A DNA stretch of 15,329 nucleotides from an uncultured Fretibacterium sp. GTDB taxonomy: Bacteria; Synergistota; Synergistia; Synergistales; Aminobacteriaceae. Shown one piece after another: positions 14,462 through 15,329 of the stretch (positions are counted from its first letter, which is position 1; every line of letters starts with the position of its first letter). Below the pieces are notes generated by a model that was not told where the DNA came from, ran no database searches, and saw nothing but the letters and a program-made list of their open reading frames with translations. The DNA lies in assembly GCA_937892105.1 (NCBI GenBank), contig CALAUZ010000325.1:1-15329 (forward strand), given 5' to 3'. The position numbers and the translations under genes were made by a program.

Positions 14462-14961
14462 AGAAGACAGCAATAATTCTAGGCAGTGCTTCTGACCTGC
14501 CCATAGCCTCGAAGAGTATTGACGTTCTAAAACGTTTGAGCCTACCTTACGAGATATACGTTATATCAGCGCACAGGACACCGGAAAGGGCCAGAGATTT
14601 TGCCATAAATGCCCGTTGTGAAGGTTTCGGAGTAATCATAGCTATAGCCGGAAAGTCAGCGGCATTGGCAGGAGTATTGGCGGCACATACGAGGCTTCCG
14701 GTGATAGGAGTACCTGTGAAGTCCGATGATTTGGGCGGAATGGACGCTTTGCTCTCAACGGCGCAGATGCCCTCTGGAGTACCTGTTGCGTGTGTAGCGA
14801 TTAACGGCGGTGAGAATGCAGGGTGGCTTGCGGCACGGATACTTTCTGTTGAAGATGAACAGACTGCGGCGTTGCTTGAGATGGAAGCTAGGGATATGGC
14901 CAGAAAGGTAGAGCAGACGAATGACAGTATCAGGGCAGAATATGGTTCGGAACAGCTATAA
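14458..14961 (+). CDS. purE: PurE, phosphoribosylaminoimidazole carboxylase-type mutase
   Basis: The 167-residue protein carries ILGSASDLP (residues 7-15), [11 protein letters not shown] (35-45), and PVIGVPV with the [14 protein letters not shown] stretch, matching PurE. The enzyme forms carboxyaminoimidazole ribotide in purine synthesis, as N5-CAIR mutase in class I or as AIR carboxylase using CO2 in class II. The central loop reads [13 protein letters not shown]. Class I has a GGAAHLPG-type loop there, while class II has an AGRSN.L-type loop. The histidine of the class I loop is missing, so the class is uncertain. It overlaps csrA by four bases and purM by 20. Confidence 0.92.
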   Translation: MKKTAIILGSASDLPIASKSIDVLKRLSLPYEIYVISAHRTPERARDFAINARCEGFGVIIAIAGKSAALAGVLAAHTRLPVIGVPVKSDDLGGMDALLSTAQMPSGVPVACVAINGGENAGWLAARILSVEDEQTAALLEMEARDMARKVEQTNDSIRAEYGSEQL

Positions 14962-15329
14962 GGCTTCAGGAGTAGACGTTCATGCAGGGTATGAGGCAGT
15001 GAGGCTGATGCGTGAACATGTTGCCAGGACGATAACGCCGGGAGTACTGGGAGGATTGGGGGGCTTCGGAGGAATGTTTGAGCTTCCAGAAGGAATGCGG
15101 AACCCCGTGCTAGTGTCTGGTACAGATGGTGTAGGGACTAAGCTGAAGATTGCGTTCATGATGTGCAGGCATGACACTGTAGGCATAGACTGCGTAGCCA
15201 TGTGCGCGAATGATGTGCTGTGCTGCGGTGCAAAACCGTTATTTTTCCTCGATTATATCGCCGTAGGAAAGAATGTTCCAGAACGTGTCGCGGAAATAGT
15301 GAAATTGCCAGACATTATAGCGTTTGTTG
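14942..15329 (+). CDS. purM: PurM, AIR synthetase (5' part, cut by the window edge)
   Basis: The frame starts at the ATG at 14942, inside the end of purE, with AGGG six bases upstream. It reads [20 protein letters not shown], then [46 protein letters not shown] and [20 protein letters not shown]. This is the N-terminal ATP-binding part of PurM, which closes the imidazole ring of AIR from FGAM in purine synthesis. About 129 of some 340 residues are present. The final eight residues, LPDIIAFV, do not match the family, which continues with a GVAEGC-like sequence, so the gene may be interrupted there. Confidence 0.9.
   Translation, partial: MVRNSYKASGVDVHAGYEAVRLMREHVARTITPGVLGGLGGFGGMFELPEGMRNPVLVSGTDGVGTKLKIAFMMCRHDTVGIDCVAMCANDVLCCGAKPLFFLDYIAVGKNVPERVAEIVKLPDIIAFV

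Overview
The window looks like bacterial chromosome with about 45% GC (estimated by eye). The best taxonomic guess is a Synergistota-like anaerobe. This rests on gene content only: a fused PilM-PilN protein, an NfeD-Der-asparaginase-like-LUD-TPR gene row, and fliW-csrA next to purE-purM. No rRNA or other decisive marker is present, so the assignment is tentative.

Left part (1-6209). The first 55 bases are the 3' end of an IS630-family insertion sequence. It interrupts a decayed VirD4/TraG-type coupling protein gene on the minus strand. Reading rightward from 540 is a tight operon: a winged-helix protein, a large P-loop ATPase with a C-terminal winged helix, an unusual 529-residue protein, and a PilM-PilN fusion. 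The 529-residue protein joins a Cas4/RecB-like PD-(D/E)XK nuclease with an iron-sulfur cysteine pattern to a type IV prepilin-like membrane domain. This operon is the most unusual part of the window.

Middle (6207-7662). This is a scrap zone of nested mobile elements: a hairpin like an IS200/IS605 right end, a dead IS630-family element with recognisable terminal inverted repeats and TA ends, and a fragment of an IS200-type Y1 transposase. Against these lies the 3' remnant of a DUF362-family gene. The pilus operon therefore ends at a rearrangement junction.

Right part (7693-13565, minus strand). An apparently continuous operon runs, in transcription order, from an acidic membrane-anchored TPR protein to a LUD-domain protein, an asparaginase-like protein without its catalytic residues, the ribosome-biogenesis GTPase Der, a possible small membrane protein, and an NfeD/ClpP-class membrane serine protease.

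Right end (13698-15329, plus strand). After a divergent 132-base promoter region come fliW and csrA (a regulator and its antagonist, overlapping), then purE and the start of purM (purine synthesis), with every junction overlapping. The last 25 or so bases no longer look like PurM, so the window may end inside another insertion.
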